Positions 1-8,224 of a DNA stretch of 44,307 bases are shown piece after piece (the stretch's first letter is position 1; the number at the start of each line of letters is the position of its first letter). The DNA is from an uncultured Sphingomonas sp. (GTDB lineage Bacteria > Pseudomonadota > Alphaproteobacteria > Sphingomonadales > Sphingomonadaceae). The stretch is taken from NCBI GenBank assembly GCA_913774925.1, contig CAJYKB010000110.1, positions 1-44,307 on the forward strand, given 5' to 3'. A program made the position numbers and the translations under genes. The notes below the pieces were generated by a model. That model was given only the letters and a program-made list of their open reading frames with translations. It searched no databases and was not told the DNA's origin.

Positions 1-52
1 CCCGTCGCGTCCGGCCCCATACTAAAACATCCGGCTTAGGAGAGGAGGGAGC

Positions 53-1120
53 GTGAACACGATCGCGCATGACGCCGAAACCTGGCGCGAGCTGATCGAT
101 CTCGATGCGCTCGCCCGGTGGATGGACGAACGCGGGCTTGGGTCGGGTCCGATCGAAGAGCCGCGCCCGCTCGGCGGCGGCACGCAGAACATCCTGCTGC
201 GCTTCGATCGCGCCGGGGAGGGCTACGTCCTGCGCCGCCCCCCGCGCCGCCCGCGCCCGGAAAGCGACGAGGTGATGCGGCGCGAGATGAAGGTGCTCGC
301 CGCGCTGGCCGGCTCCGGCGTGCCGCATCCCGGCTTCATCGCGGGGGAGGGCGATCCCGCGGCGCTCGGCACCGCCTTCTACCTGATGGAGCCGGTGGAG
401 GGATTCAACCCGACGCAGGGGCTGCCGGCCTATCACGCCGGCGACCCCGCGGTGCGCCGGCGGATGGGAGAGGCGATGGTCGATGCAATCGTCGCCCTGT
501 CGCGGATCGATCCCGACGATGTCGGCCTGTCGGATCTCGGCAAGCTCGATGGCTGGGTCGAGCGGCAGGTGCCGCGCTGGCGCGCGCAGCTCGACGGCTA
601 TGCGAAGTTCGATGGGTGGAGCGGGCTGGCGGCATTGCCCGATGTCGATGCGATCTGTTCCTGGCTGGAGTCGAACCGGCCCGCGACGATCCGACCAGGG
701 CTGATCCACGGCGACTTCCACCTTGCCAACGTGATGTTCGCGCCGGGCGCGCCGGAACTGGCGGCGGTCGTCGACTGGGAACTGGCGACGCGCGGCGACC
801 CGTTGCTCGATCTCGGCTGGCTGACCGCGACCTGGCGCGACCCGGCGGAGACGGAGCATCGGGTGGCGGTGACGCCGTGGGAAGGCTTCCCGACGATGCA
901 GGAGATCGTCGAGCGCTATCTGGCAGCGACCGGGCGGAGCGCCGCAGACGCGCGCTGGTACAGCGTGCTGGCGCCGTTCAAGCTGGGCGCGATCCTGGAG
1001 GGGAGCCATGCGCGTGCCTGCGCCGGGCTGACCCCCAAGGCGATCGGCGACCAGCTCCATGCCCATACCATTTCGCTGTTCGACCGCGCGTTGCGCCGGA
1101 TCGACCAGCCGATCGTCTGA
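53..1120 (+). CDS. APH-like phosphotransferase (ACAD10/11 kinase-domain type)
   Basis: A 355-residue soluble protein of the aminoglycoside/choline kinase fold. The catalytic loop HGDFHLAN starts at His219 and the metal-binding DWE follows at Asp241, the usual spacing. The GTG start at 53 is preceded by a strong GAGGAGGGAG ribosome site. The next gene, an acyl-CoA dehydrogenase, begins 16 bp after the stop, so the two are very likely co-transcribed. In animals the same two activities are fused in ACAD10 and ACAD11, where the kinase domain phosphorylates 4-hydroxyacyl-CoA; an equivalent role here is inference from pairing and similarity. Antibiotic modification is unlikely in this context. Confidence 0.85.
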   Translation: MNTIAHDAETWRELIDLDALARWMDERGLGSGPIEEPRPLGGGTQNILLRFDRAGEGYVLRRPPRRPRPESDEVMRREMKVLAALAGSGVPHPGFIAGEGDPAALGTAFYLMEPVEGFNPTQGLPAYHAGDPAVRRRMGEAMVDAIVALSRIDPDDVGLSDLGKLDGWVERQVPRWRAQLDGYAKFDGWSGLAALPDVDAICSWLESNRPATIRPGLIHGDFHLANVMFAPGAPELAAVVDWELATRGDPLLDLGWLTATWRDPAETEHRVAVTPWEGFPTMQEIVERYLAATGRSAADARWYSVLAPFKLGAILEGSHARACAGLTPKAIGDQLHAHTISLFDRALRRIDQPIV

Positions 1121-1136
1121 ACGAGAGGAACCCCGG

Positions 1137-2363
1137 ATGGACTTCGACTATAGCGAGCGGACCCGCGACCTGATCGCCCGGCTCGACGCGTTCATGGAAG
1201 AGCATGTCTATCCGGTCGAACGCGAGCGGCACGAATTCGTCATCGATTCCACGAACCTCTGGAAGGAATGGCCGGGTCTGGAGGCGCTGAAGGCAAAGGC
1301 GCGCGACGCGAGGCTGTGGAATCTCTTCCTGCCGCACGAATATGGCCATTGGTCGCCGGGGCTGACCAACCTCGAATATGCGCCGCTGGCGGAGATCATG
1401 GGGCGCGTGCCGTGGTCGAGCGAGATCTTCAACTGCTCCGCCCCCGACACCGGCAACATGGAAGTGCTGGCGAAATACGGCAGCCCGGAACAGCAGGAGC
1501 GATGGCTGAAGCCGCTGCTGGAGGGGCGGATCCGCTCCGCCTATGTCATGACCGAGCCGCAGGTGGCGTCGTCCGACGCGACCAACCTGGAGATGTCGAT
1601 CGTCGCGGACGGCGACGATTACGTCATCAACGGGCGCAAATGGTGGATCTCCAACTTCATGCACCCGGCGACCACGCTGCTGCTGGTGATGGGGAAGACC
1701 GATTTCGACGCACCGCGCCATGCGCAGCATTCGACGATCATCGTGCCGAAGGACACGCCCGGCATCACCGTGGTGAAGCATCAGCGCGTGTTCGGCAGCC
1801 TCAACTCGCCGGGTGGGGAGTGCGAACTGCGGTTCGAGAACGTCCGTGTGCCCAAGGGTAACCTGATCCTGGGCGAGGGACGCGGATTCGAGATCGCGCA
1901 GGGGCGGCTGGGGCCGGGGCGCATCCACCATTGCATGCGCTCGATCGGGCAGGCGCAGCGCGCGCTGGAGATCATGGCGCGCCGTGTCGAAAACCGCGTC
2001 GCCTTCGGCAGGAAGCTGTCGGATCAATCCTCGATCCGGCAGGATGTCGCCAAGGGCTTCTGCGAGGTGGAGATGGCGCGGCTGCTGACGCTGAAGGCGG
2101 CGGACCGCATGGACAAGGTGGGGAACAAGGACGCGAAGGACCCGATCGCCGCGATCAAGGTGGTCGCGCCGCAGATGGCGCAGACCGTGTGCGACCGCGC
2201 GATCCAGAGCCATGGCGGCATGGGGGTGAGCGACGACACGCCGATCGCGGAATTCTTCACCATCAACCGCTTCGTTCGCATCGCCGACGGGCCGGACGAG
2301 GTGCATATGAGCCAGCTCGGCAAGCAGAAGATCCGCGAATATAACGCATCCAACGCGCGCTAG
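1137..2363 (+). CDS. acyl-CoA dehydrogenase, ACAD10/11-like
   Basis: A 408-residue FAD-dependent acyl-CoA dehydrogenase. The sequence has the family blocks MTEPQVASSDATN (flavin and substrate contact), the middle beta domain with NGRKWWISN, and the C-terminal QSHGGMGVSDDTPIAEFF and ADGPDEVHMSQL. These blocks resemble ACAD10/11 more than short- or medium-chain enzymes. I chose the ATG at 1137 over an upstream in-frame ATG at 1059, because it follows GAGAGGAACCCCGG and leaves the upstream kinase gene intact. It forms a two-gene unit with that kinase. Its TAG stop shares a CTAG with the convergent DUF3429 gene. Confidence 0.92.
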   Translation: MDFDYSERTRDLIARLDAFMEEHVYPVERERHEFVIDSTNLWKEWPGLEALKAKARDARLWNLFLPHEYGHWSPGLTNLEYAPLAEIMGRVPWSSEIFNCSAPDTGNMEVLAKYGSPEQQERWLKPLLEGRIRSAYVMTEPQVASSDATNLEMSIVADGDDYVINGRKWWISNFMHPATTLLLVMGKTDFDAPRHAQHSTIIVPKDTPGITVVKHQRVFGSLNSPGGECELRFENVRVPKGNLILGEGRGFEIAQGRLGPGRIHHCMRSIGQAQRALEIMARRVENRVAFGRKLSDQSSIRQDVAKGFCEVEMARLLTLKAADRMDKVGNKDAKDPIAAIKVVAPQMAQTVCDRAIQSHGGMGVSDDTPIAEFFTINRFVRIADGPDEVHMSQLGKQKIREYNASNAR

Positions 2364-2821
2364 CCGGAGAGCGCACCCGCCAGAATCGTGAGCGCGCCCA
2401 GACCGATGGACAGCGGCATGCGCAGCCGCATCCAGTCGGCGGGCGCGTCGCCGCGGCGGACCAGCATCCGGTCCACCGGCAGCGTCAGCAGGATCGCGCT
2501 GCCGGTCGCGACCATCCCCCATTCGACGCGCCCGGTCATGGTCGCGCCGAGCAGGATCGCGAAGGCCACGAGGTTGGGGATGACCGCCAGCAGCGCGAGC
2601 CGTCCCTGCGCCGCGTCGCCCTGCCGGCGCATCGCGAACCCCCACCAGATCCCGCCCAGAAAGCTCAGGATCAGCAGCGCGTAACCGAACGCCGCCGCGG
2701 TCGCGAACGGCACCCCGCCGAGCAGCAGCGCGACCGCTGCCATCTGCGGCAGCAACCCCGCGAAGCCGAGCGCCACGGCGGTGCGGTCGAGCGCGGGAGG
2801 GTCGGGCGTATCGGATGTCAC
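2360..2821 (-). CDS. DUF3429 family membrane protein
   Basis: A 153-residue hydrophobic protein with about four to five predicted membrane segments. The block FLGGIWWGFAMRR is characteristic of DUF3429. Function is unknown for the family. The gene converges with the acyl-CoA dehydrogenase, and the two TAG stops overlap inside one CTAG at 2360-2363. Upstream (2822-2878) lies a 57-bp gap, and the chemoreceptor-like gene on the same strand ends at 2879, so the two may share a transcript. Confidence 0.8.
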   Translation of the reverse strand: MTSDTPDPPALDRTAVALGFAGLLPQMAAVALLLGGVPFATAAAFGYALLILSFLGGIWWGFAMRRQGDAAQGRLALLAVIPNLVAFAILLGATMTGRVEWGMVATGSAILLTLPVDRMLVRRGDAPADWMRLRMPLSIGLGALTILAGALSG

Positions 2822-2878
2822 GGCGGTTCCTTGCGGGATGATGCACCGGTCCTACGCCGCAGCCGGCGATGCGATCCG

Positions 2879-4192
2879 TCAGGCCGTGCGCAGCGCCTCC
2901 AGAAAGCCCGACAGCCCGCCTTCGACGCGCTGCGCACGATCCGACAGGGTGGTCGAGAGATCGCGCATCGCGTTCGCATCCGAATCCGCCTGACGCGCGC
3001 TGTGCAACAGGGTGGCGACGGTCGCATCGATCCCGGCCGCAACGGCGCTGGCATCGTCGACGCTGGCGCTGACCGCACGCGCGACCGCACCCTGCTCGCG
3101 CACCGCCTCCATGATGCTGCCCGACAGTGCGTCGACCGCGCCGACCGCATTCGCGATCCCGGCGTGGCCGCTGGCGACCATCGTCATGGCGCCGCGGATG
3201 CGGGTGACGTCGGACGCGATGCCGGCGGCGGCGTGGCGGGTGCGCTCGGCCAGCGTCTTCACCTCGCCCGCGACGACGGTGAAGCCCTTGCTGGCGTCGC
3301 CCGCGCGCGCGGCCTCGATCGTCGCGTTCAGCGCGAGCATCGTCGTCTGTTGCGCGATCGCGTCGATCGCGGCGCTGACCGCGGCGATCGAATCCGCTGC
3401 GGTCGACAGCGCCGCCAGCTGATCCGCGGCGCGGGCGGCCTGATCGACCGCGGTGCGCGTGGCGTCGGCGGCCTCCGCCATACGCTGCTCGACCGCGCCC
3501 AGCGATCCGGTCAGCTGGTGCCCGCGCTGCGCCAAGTCGTGCAGGCTGCGCGCGCTCTGGCTCATCGCATCGGCGACGTCCGCGGTATGCCGCTCGATCG
3601 TGGCGGCGCGCGCGCTCATCCGCTGCGCCGTACCGGCCACGGCGGAGGATGCCTCGACCAGTCCCTCGACCAGCCCGGCCGCGTCATGCCGGAAATCGCG
3701 GGCAGTGGCGTCCATGCGGTCGGCACGCTCGCCTCGCAATGCGACTGCGGCGGCATCGCGCTGCGCGGCGATCCGGAGCAGTGCGGTCTGGTCCACCGTC
3801 CCCGTGAACCGCCCGCCGCGGGTCAGCACCAGCCCTTCCGCCTCGGGCGACAGGCGCCAGGCATCGAGCGCCAGGGACGCCGGGGTGCCCACCTCCACGA
3901 TCGCGCACGGGCGGAGCGCGCGGTCCACGCCCATCGGCAGGCTGCGGTTGCAGAGCAGCGCGTGGCCGAACGGACTGAACAGCAGGTCGCGGACGTCGCG
4001 TTCCAGCAGCACGCCGAGCGGGCGGTCGTCCGCGTCGACCAGCGCCATGAACCGCAGCGTGGGGGCGGCGCGCAGCATCTCGACCGCGTCGCGGAGCGCA
4101 GCGTCGATGCGCAAATGGTGCCGGCCGGTGATCCAGCCGGCCGACACCGTGTCGTGTTCGATCCGTTCGTCCGGTACGCTACCACGACCCAT
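2879..4192 (-). CDS. soluble methyl-accepting chemotaxis-like protein with CBS-like sensor region
   Basis: A 437-residue protein with no evident membrane segment or signal peptide. Residues about 15-142 resemble a pair of CBS-type modules (for example [20 protein letters not shown] and [21 protein letters not shown]). Residues about 150-437 form a long coiled coil with the conserved signalling tip around 278-312 ([20 protein letters not shown], then [16 protein letters not shown]), the CheA/CheW contact site of chemoreceptors. It would therefore be a cytoplasmic receptor. No che genes are present in the window. CBS modules usually bind adenine nucleotides, so energy-state sensing is possible, but this is inference and the CBS assignment rests on weak similarity. 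Confidence 0.82.
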   Translation of the reverse strand: MGRGSVPDERIEHDTVSAGWITGRHHLRIDAALRDAVEMLRAAPTLRFMALVDADDRPLGVLLERDVRDLLFSPFGHALLCNRSLPMGVDRALRPCAIVEVGTPASLALDAWRLSPEAEGLVLTRGGRFTGTVDQTALLRIAAQRDAAAVALRGERADRMDATARDFRHDAAGLVEGLVEASSAVAGTAQRMSARAATIERHTADVADAMSQSARSLHDLAQRGHQLTGSLGAVEQRMAEAADATRTAVDQAARAADQLAALSTAADSIAAVSAAIDAIAQQTTMLALNATIEAARAGDASKGFTVVAGEVKTLAERTRHAAAGIASDVTRIRGAMTMVASGHAGIANAVGAVDALSGSIMEAVREQGAVARAVSASVDDASAVAAGIDATVATLLHSARQADSDANAMRDLSTTLSDRAQRVEGGLSGFLEALRTA

Positions 4193-4315
4193 GGGGCATC
4201 GTCCTTTCTTACAAGACGTGCTCTAGGCCGTGATCGTAAACGCCCGCTTTCCCGCAAATGACAGCGCGGTGACAAAGGGGACCGGAGGGCCACGCGACAC
4301 CCCGGTCCGGCACCG

Positions 4316-5470
4316 CTACAGCTTGCGGGAAATCACTTCCTTCATGATCTCGTTCGTGCCGCCATAGATGCGGCTGACGCGCGCACCGCGCCACGCCCGC
4401 GCGATCGGATATTCGTTCATATAGCCGGCGCCGCCGTGCAGCTGGAGGCACTTGTCCATCACCTCCCACTGCAGGTCGGTGTGCCACAGCTTGGCCGCGG
4501 CGCCTTCCTCGTTGGTCAGCTCGCCCGCCAGATGGCGCTTGATCGCCCAGTCGAGATGCGCCCAGCCGACCTGCAGCTTCGCCTTCAGGTCCGCCAGCAC
4601 GAACTTGGTGTTCTGGAAATCGAAGACGTTGCCCTTGAACGCCTTGCGATCCTTGGTGAAGGCAACCGTCTCGTCGAACGCCTTCTGCGACGAGGCCTGC
4701 ACCGACACCGCGATCGACAGTCTCTCCTGCGGCAGCTGGCTCATCAGATAGACGAAGCCCATGCCCTCCTCGCCCAGGCAGTTGGTGATGGGCACGCGCA
4801 CGTCCTCGAAGAACAGCTCGGACGTGTCGGCCGCGTCCTGCCCGATCTTGTCGAGCTTGCGCCCCTTGCTGAACCCCTCGCGGTCGCTCTCCACCAGGAT
4901 GATCGACATCCCCTTCCACGCCGGCTGCGCGTCGGGATCGGTCTTGGCCACGACCAGCGTCAGGTCGGTGTTCTGCCCGTTGGTGATATACGTCTTCGAC
5001 CCGTTGATGACGTAGTGGTTGCCGTCCTTCTTCGCGGTGGTGCGGATCGACTGGAGGTCGCTGCCGGTCCCCGGTTCGGTCATGGCGATGGCCGTGATGA
5101 CGTCGCCCGACACCATCTTGGGCAGCCACTCCTTCTTCTGTTCGTCGCTGCCGTAATGCTCCATGTAACCGGCGACGATGTCCGACTGGAGCGAGAAGCC
5201 CGCGGGGACGCCGGCATAGGCCATTTCCTCGTCGACGATGGCGTTGTAGCCGAAGTCGAGGCCCAGGCCGCCGAATTCCTCCGGCACGGTCGGGCACAGC
5301 ATCCCGATCTCGCCCGCCTTCTGCCAGAAGGACTTGGGCACCAGCCGGTTCTTTTCCCAACTGTCGACATGCGGCACGCCTTCCTTCGCCAAGAAGCTGC
5401 GCACGGTCTGGCGGAAGGCCTCGTGGTCGTCGGTATAGGCGAAGCGACCTGGCAGGGTATCGAGCGACAT
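4316..5470 (-). CDS. acyl-CoA dehydrogenase
   Basis: A 384-residue FAD-dependent acyl-CoA dehydrogenase of ordinary length. Blocks seen are MTEPGTGSDLQSIRTTA, NGSKTYITNGQNTDL and, at the C terminus, RIYGGTNEIMKEVISRKL. The Glu in GGTNEI is the usual catalytic base of long- and branched-chain members. ATG at 5470 follows CGGAGAGTTTG on the minus strand. It is divergent from the FAH-family gene at 5619, with 148 bp between them. It belongs to fatty-acid or branched-chain acyl-CoA oxidation; the exact substrate cannot be read from sequence. Confidence 0.93.
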   Translation of the reverse strand: MSLDTLPGRFAYTDDHEAFRQTVRSFLAKEGVPHVDSWEKNRLVPKSFWQKAGEIGMLCPTVPEEFGGLGLDFGYNAIVDEEMAYAGVPAGFSLQSDIVAGYMEHYGSDEQKKEWLPKMVSGDVITAIAMTEPGTGSDLQSIRTTAKKDGNHYVINGSKTYITNGQNTDLTLVVAKTDPDAQPAWKGMSIILVESDREGFSKGRKLDKIGQDAADTSELFFEDVRVPITNCLGEEGMGFVYLMSQLPQERLSIAVSVQASSQKAFDETVAFTKDRKAFKGNVFDFQNTKFVLADLKAKLQVGWAHLDWAIKRHLAGELTNEEGAAAKLWHTDLQWEVMDKCLQLHGGAGYMNEYPIARAWRGARVSRIYGGTNEIMKEVISRKL

Positions 5471-5532
5471 CAGACAAACTCTCCGGACATGCTGTTGTTT
5501 AGGTTGTCGCGGGACGCGGGCGAGGGGTCAAG

Positions 5533-5544
5533 TAACTTTTGTTA
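5533..5544. promoter_or_regulatory. candidate operator TAAC-TTTT-GTTA
   Basis: A perfect 4-4-4 inverted repeat stands in the 148-bp gap between the divergent acyl-CoA dehydrogenase and FAH-family genes, in an AT-rich patch unlike its surroundings. Its position suits a shared operator, for example for a TetR-type regulator. The repeat is short and could be chance. Confidence 0.3.
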
Positions 5545-5618
5545 TGGCGGTGCGGTGGGTGGCGTCGGTCCTGCGACCGCGCTAGTCACCGCTGATACGT
5601 TCCAAAGGAGAGAAGCGC

Positions 5619-6620
5619 ATGAAGCTCGCCAGCCTGAAGCACGGACGCGATGGGAAGCTGGTCGTCGTGTCGGACGATCTCGCCTGGTATGCCGACGCGA
5701 CCCACGTGTGCGCGACGTTGCAGGCGGCGCTCGACGACTGGGACCGCGTCGCGCCGGCGCTTGAACTGCTGGCGACCGACCTGCGCAACGAGGCGATCCC
5801 GCGTGAGCGGTTCCACGAGCATGACGCCGCCGCGCCGCTGCCGCGTGCCTATCAGTGGGCGGACGGATCGGCGTACGTGAACCATGTCGCGCTGGTGCGG
5901 CAGGCGCGCAGCGCCGAACTGCCCGACAGCTTCTGGCACGATCCGCTGATGTACCAGGGCGGGTCGGACGGCTTTCTGGGGCCGCGCGACGACATTCCGC
6001 TGCCGGACGAGAGTTGGGGCTGCGACCTGGAGGGCGAGGTGATCGTCGTCACCGGCGACGTGGCGCAGGGTGCGACGCGGGAGGAGGCGCTGGCGGCGAT
6101 CCGGCTGATCGGGCTGACCAACGACGTCTCCCTGCGCAATTTGATCCCGGGCGAACTGGCGAAGGGGTTCGGCTTCTTCCAGTCGAAGCCGGCGTCGGCC
6201 TTCTCGCCCGTGTTCGTTACCCCCGACGCGCTGGGCGACTGGTGGCGGGACGGCAAGCTGCACCGCACGCTGATGATCGACCTGAACGGCCAGCCGTTCG
6301 GTCGCGTCGCCGCGGGGGAGGACATGACGTTCGATTTCGGCACGCTGGTCGCGCACGCCGCGAAGACGCGCGCGCTGGGGGCGGGGACGATCGTGGGATC
6401 GGGCACCGTGTCCAACCGCGATGCCGATGGCGGGCCGGGCAAGCCGATCGCGCATGGCGGCGTGGGCTATGCCTGCATCGCGGAGGTGCGCACGATCGAG
6501 ACGATCCGTGACGGCGCCGCAGCGACCCCGTTCCTGAAGAAGGGCGATACCGTCCGGATATGGGCGGAGGACGACCGCCACCACACCATCTTCGGCGCGA
6601 TCGAGCAGACCGTCGCATGA
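5619..6620 (+). CDS. fumarylacetoacetate hydrolase family protein
   Basis: A 333-residue protein of the FAH superfamily, metal-dependent enzymes that cleave C-C bonds in acylpyruvate-type products of aromatic degradation. Visible are WGCDLEGEVIVVTGDV (acidic metal ligands), LTNDVSLRN, GFGFFQSKPASAFSPV and GTVSNRD, in the family order. The length and layout match the group annotated as fumarylacetoacetase-like proteins in homogentisate loci, but no other homogentisate gene is nearby. ATG at 5619 follows AAAGGAGAGAAGCGC. Its TGA overlaps the trehalase ATG (ATGA at 6617-6620), so translation of the two is probably coupled. Confidence 0.88.
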   Translation: MKLASLKHGRDGKLVVVSDDLAWYADATHVCATLQAALDDWDRVAPALELLATDLRNEAIPRERFHEHDAAAPLPRAYQWADGSAYVNHVALVRQARSAELPDSFWHDPLMYQGGSDGFLGPRDDIPLPDESWGCDLEGEVIVVTGDVAQGATREEALAAIRLIGLTNDVSLRNLIPGELAKGFGFFQSKPASAFSPVFVTPDALGDWWRDGKLHRTLMIDLNGQPFGRVAAGEDMTFDFGTLVAHAAKTRALGAGTIVGSGTVSNRDADGGPGKPIAHGGVGYACIAEVRTIETIRDGAAATPFLKKGDTVRIWAEDDRHHTIFGAIEQTVA

Positions 6621-8155
6621 TCCTGCGCGCGGCGGTGGCCCTGTCGCTGGCGCTGGTCGGCGGCTGTGCGGTTCCTGCCGCGCGGACCGCCGCGGTCGCA
6701 CCGGTCGCGAGCGTGCGGACGCCGGCGGATCTCTATGGCCCGTTGTTCGAGGCGGTGCAGATGCGGCGTATCTTTCCCGACGGGAAGACGTTCGTCGATG
6801 CGGTGGCAAAGCGCGATGCGGCGGCGATCGTGGCGGATTACCGGCGCGGCGACTATCGCGACGATGCGGCGCTGAGGGCGTTCGTGCTGGCGAATTTCGA
6901 CGTTCCCGCCGATGCGCCCGCCGCCCCGGCGAGCGCCGCGCGTCCGCCGCTGGCCGAGCATATCCGCGGCCTCTGGCCGCAATTGACGCGACCGCCGCTC
7001 GATCCGCCCGCGGGATCGTCCGCGCTGGCGCTGCCCCATCGCTATGTCGTGCCGGGCGGGCGCTTCCGCGAGATGTATTATTGGGACAGCTATTTCACGA
7101 TGCTGGGGCTGGAGGCGGATGGCCGCGGCGACCTGACGCGCGACATGATCGAGAACTTCGTGTCGCTGGTGGCGCGCTACGGCCATGTTCCCAACGGCAC
7201 GCGCACCTATTACGTCAGCCGCTCGCAGCCGCCGTTCCTCTATCTGATGATGGGGCTGGTGCGGGACGCCGATGCGGCGACGCAGGCGCGGTGGCTGGAG
7301 GCGCTGAAGGCGGAGCATCGCTTCTGGATCACGCAGCGGTCGGTGACGATGCCCGACGGCGCGGTGCTCCAGCGCTACGGCGACGCGCGCTCGACACCGC
7401 GCGACGAATCCTGGCGTGAGGATGTCGAGACGGGGCGCGGGAACGCCGCGACGTACAACGACCTGCGCGCGGGCGCGGAAAGCGGCTGGGACTTCTCGTC
7501 GCGCTGGTTCGGCGACGGGCGCACGCTCGCGACGATCCGCACCACCGGCGTCGTGCCGGTCGATCTCAACAGCCTGCTCTACGGCATGGAGCGTGCGCTG
7601 GCGGAGCGCAGCCGGGCGCTCGGCCGCAGCGATGCCGCGGCGTTCGATCGCATGGCCGATACACGCCGCGCCGCGATCGAGCGCTGGCTGTGGCGTGACG
7701 ACGAGGCGCGCTACGGCGACTACGATCTGGCCGAGCGTCGCGTGCGCAGCGGGGTGACCGCGGCGACCGCCTATCCGCTCTTTACCGGCGTGGCGTCGTC
7801 CGAGCGCGGGGCGAGGGTGGCGGCGACGATCGAACGCGATCTGCTGGCGGCCAACGGCCTGCGCAGCACGACGGTGGCGACCGGGCAGCAATGGGACAAG
7901 CCCAACGGCTGGGCGCCGCTGCAATGGGTCGCGGTCGACGGGCTGCGCCGCTACGGCCGCGACGATCTGGCGCAGCGGATCGCGGTGCGCTTCCTGGCGA
8001 CGGTCGAGCGCGAGTATCGCGCCTCCGGCAAGTTGCTGGAGAAATACGACGTCGAGGAAAGCCGTGCCGGGGGCGGGGGCGAATATCCCACGCAGGACGG
8101 GTTCGGCTGGACCAACGGCGTCACCCGTGCGCTGCAGCAGCGGTACGCACGCTGA
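6617..8155 (+). CDS. treA: alpha,alpha-trehalase, probable lipoprotein
   Basis: A 512-residue glycoside hydrolase family 37 trehalase, splitting trehalose into two glucose units. Both trehalase signatures are present: PGGRFREMYYWDSYF from residue 146 and QQWDKPNGWAPLQ from residue 424. The N terminus has a hydrophobic stretch ending in VGGC with Cys17, which fits lipoprotein processing and an envelope location. ATG at 6617 is fixed by the ATGA overlap with the FAH-family gene; an earlier in-frame ATG at 6560 lies inside that gene. The C terminus GGGGEYPTQDGFGWTNGV matches the family glycine-rich end. Pairing with an FAH-family gene has no obvious metabolic logic. Confidence 0.92.
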   Translation: MILRAAVALSLALVGGCAVPAARTAAVAPVASVRTPADLYGPLFEAVQMRRIFPDGKTFVDAVAKRDAAAIVADYRRGDYRDDAALRAFVLANFDVPADAPAAPASAARPPLAEHIRGLWPQLTRPPLDPPAGSSALALPHRYVVPGGRFREMYYWDSYFTMLGLEADGRGDLTRDMIENFVSLVARYGHVPNGTRTYYVSRSQPPFLYLMMGLVRDADAATQARWLEALKAEHRFWITQRSVTMPDGAVLQRYGDARSTPRDESWREDVETGRGNAATYNDLRAGAESGWDFSSRWFGDGRTLATIRTTGVVPVDLNSLLYGMERALAERSRALGRSDAAAFDRMADTRRAAIERWLWRDDEARYGDYDLAERRVRSGVTAATAYPLFTGVASSERGARVAATIERDLLAANGLRSTTVATGQQWDKPNGWAPLQWVAVDGLRRYGRDDLAQRIAVRFLATVEREYRASGKLLEKYDVEESRAGGGGEYPTQDGFGWTNGVTRALQQRYAR

Positions 8156-8224
8156 TCCGCGGAGCCATTCGCGATGCGGATGGTTCAGCAGCGCAACGAT
8201 CCACCGCAGGGAACCCACCACCGC

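Noticed and set aside
53..1120. Aminoglycoside resistance gene
   Set aside because: The HGD and DWE motifs are shared by the whole APH fold; context and similarity point to an acyl-CoA-linked kinase.
4260..4315. Hairpin GACCGG..CCGGTC after the acyl-CoA dehydrogenase gene as a terminator
   Set aside because: The loop is long and no T tract follows; the pairing is not convincing.
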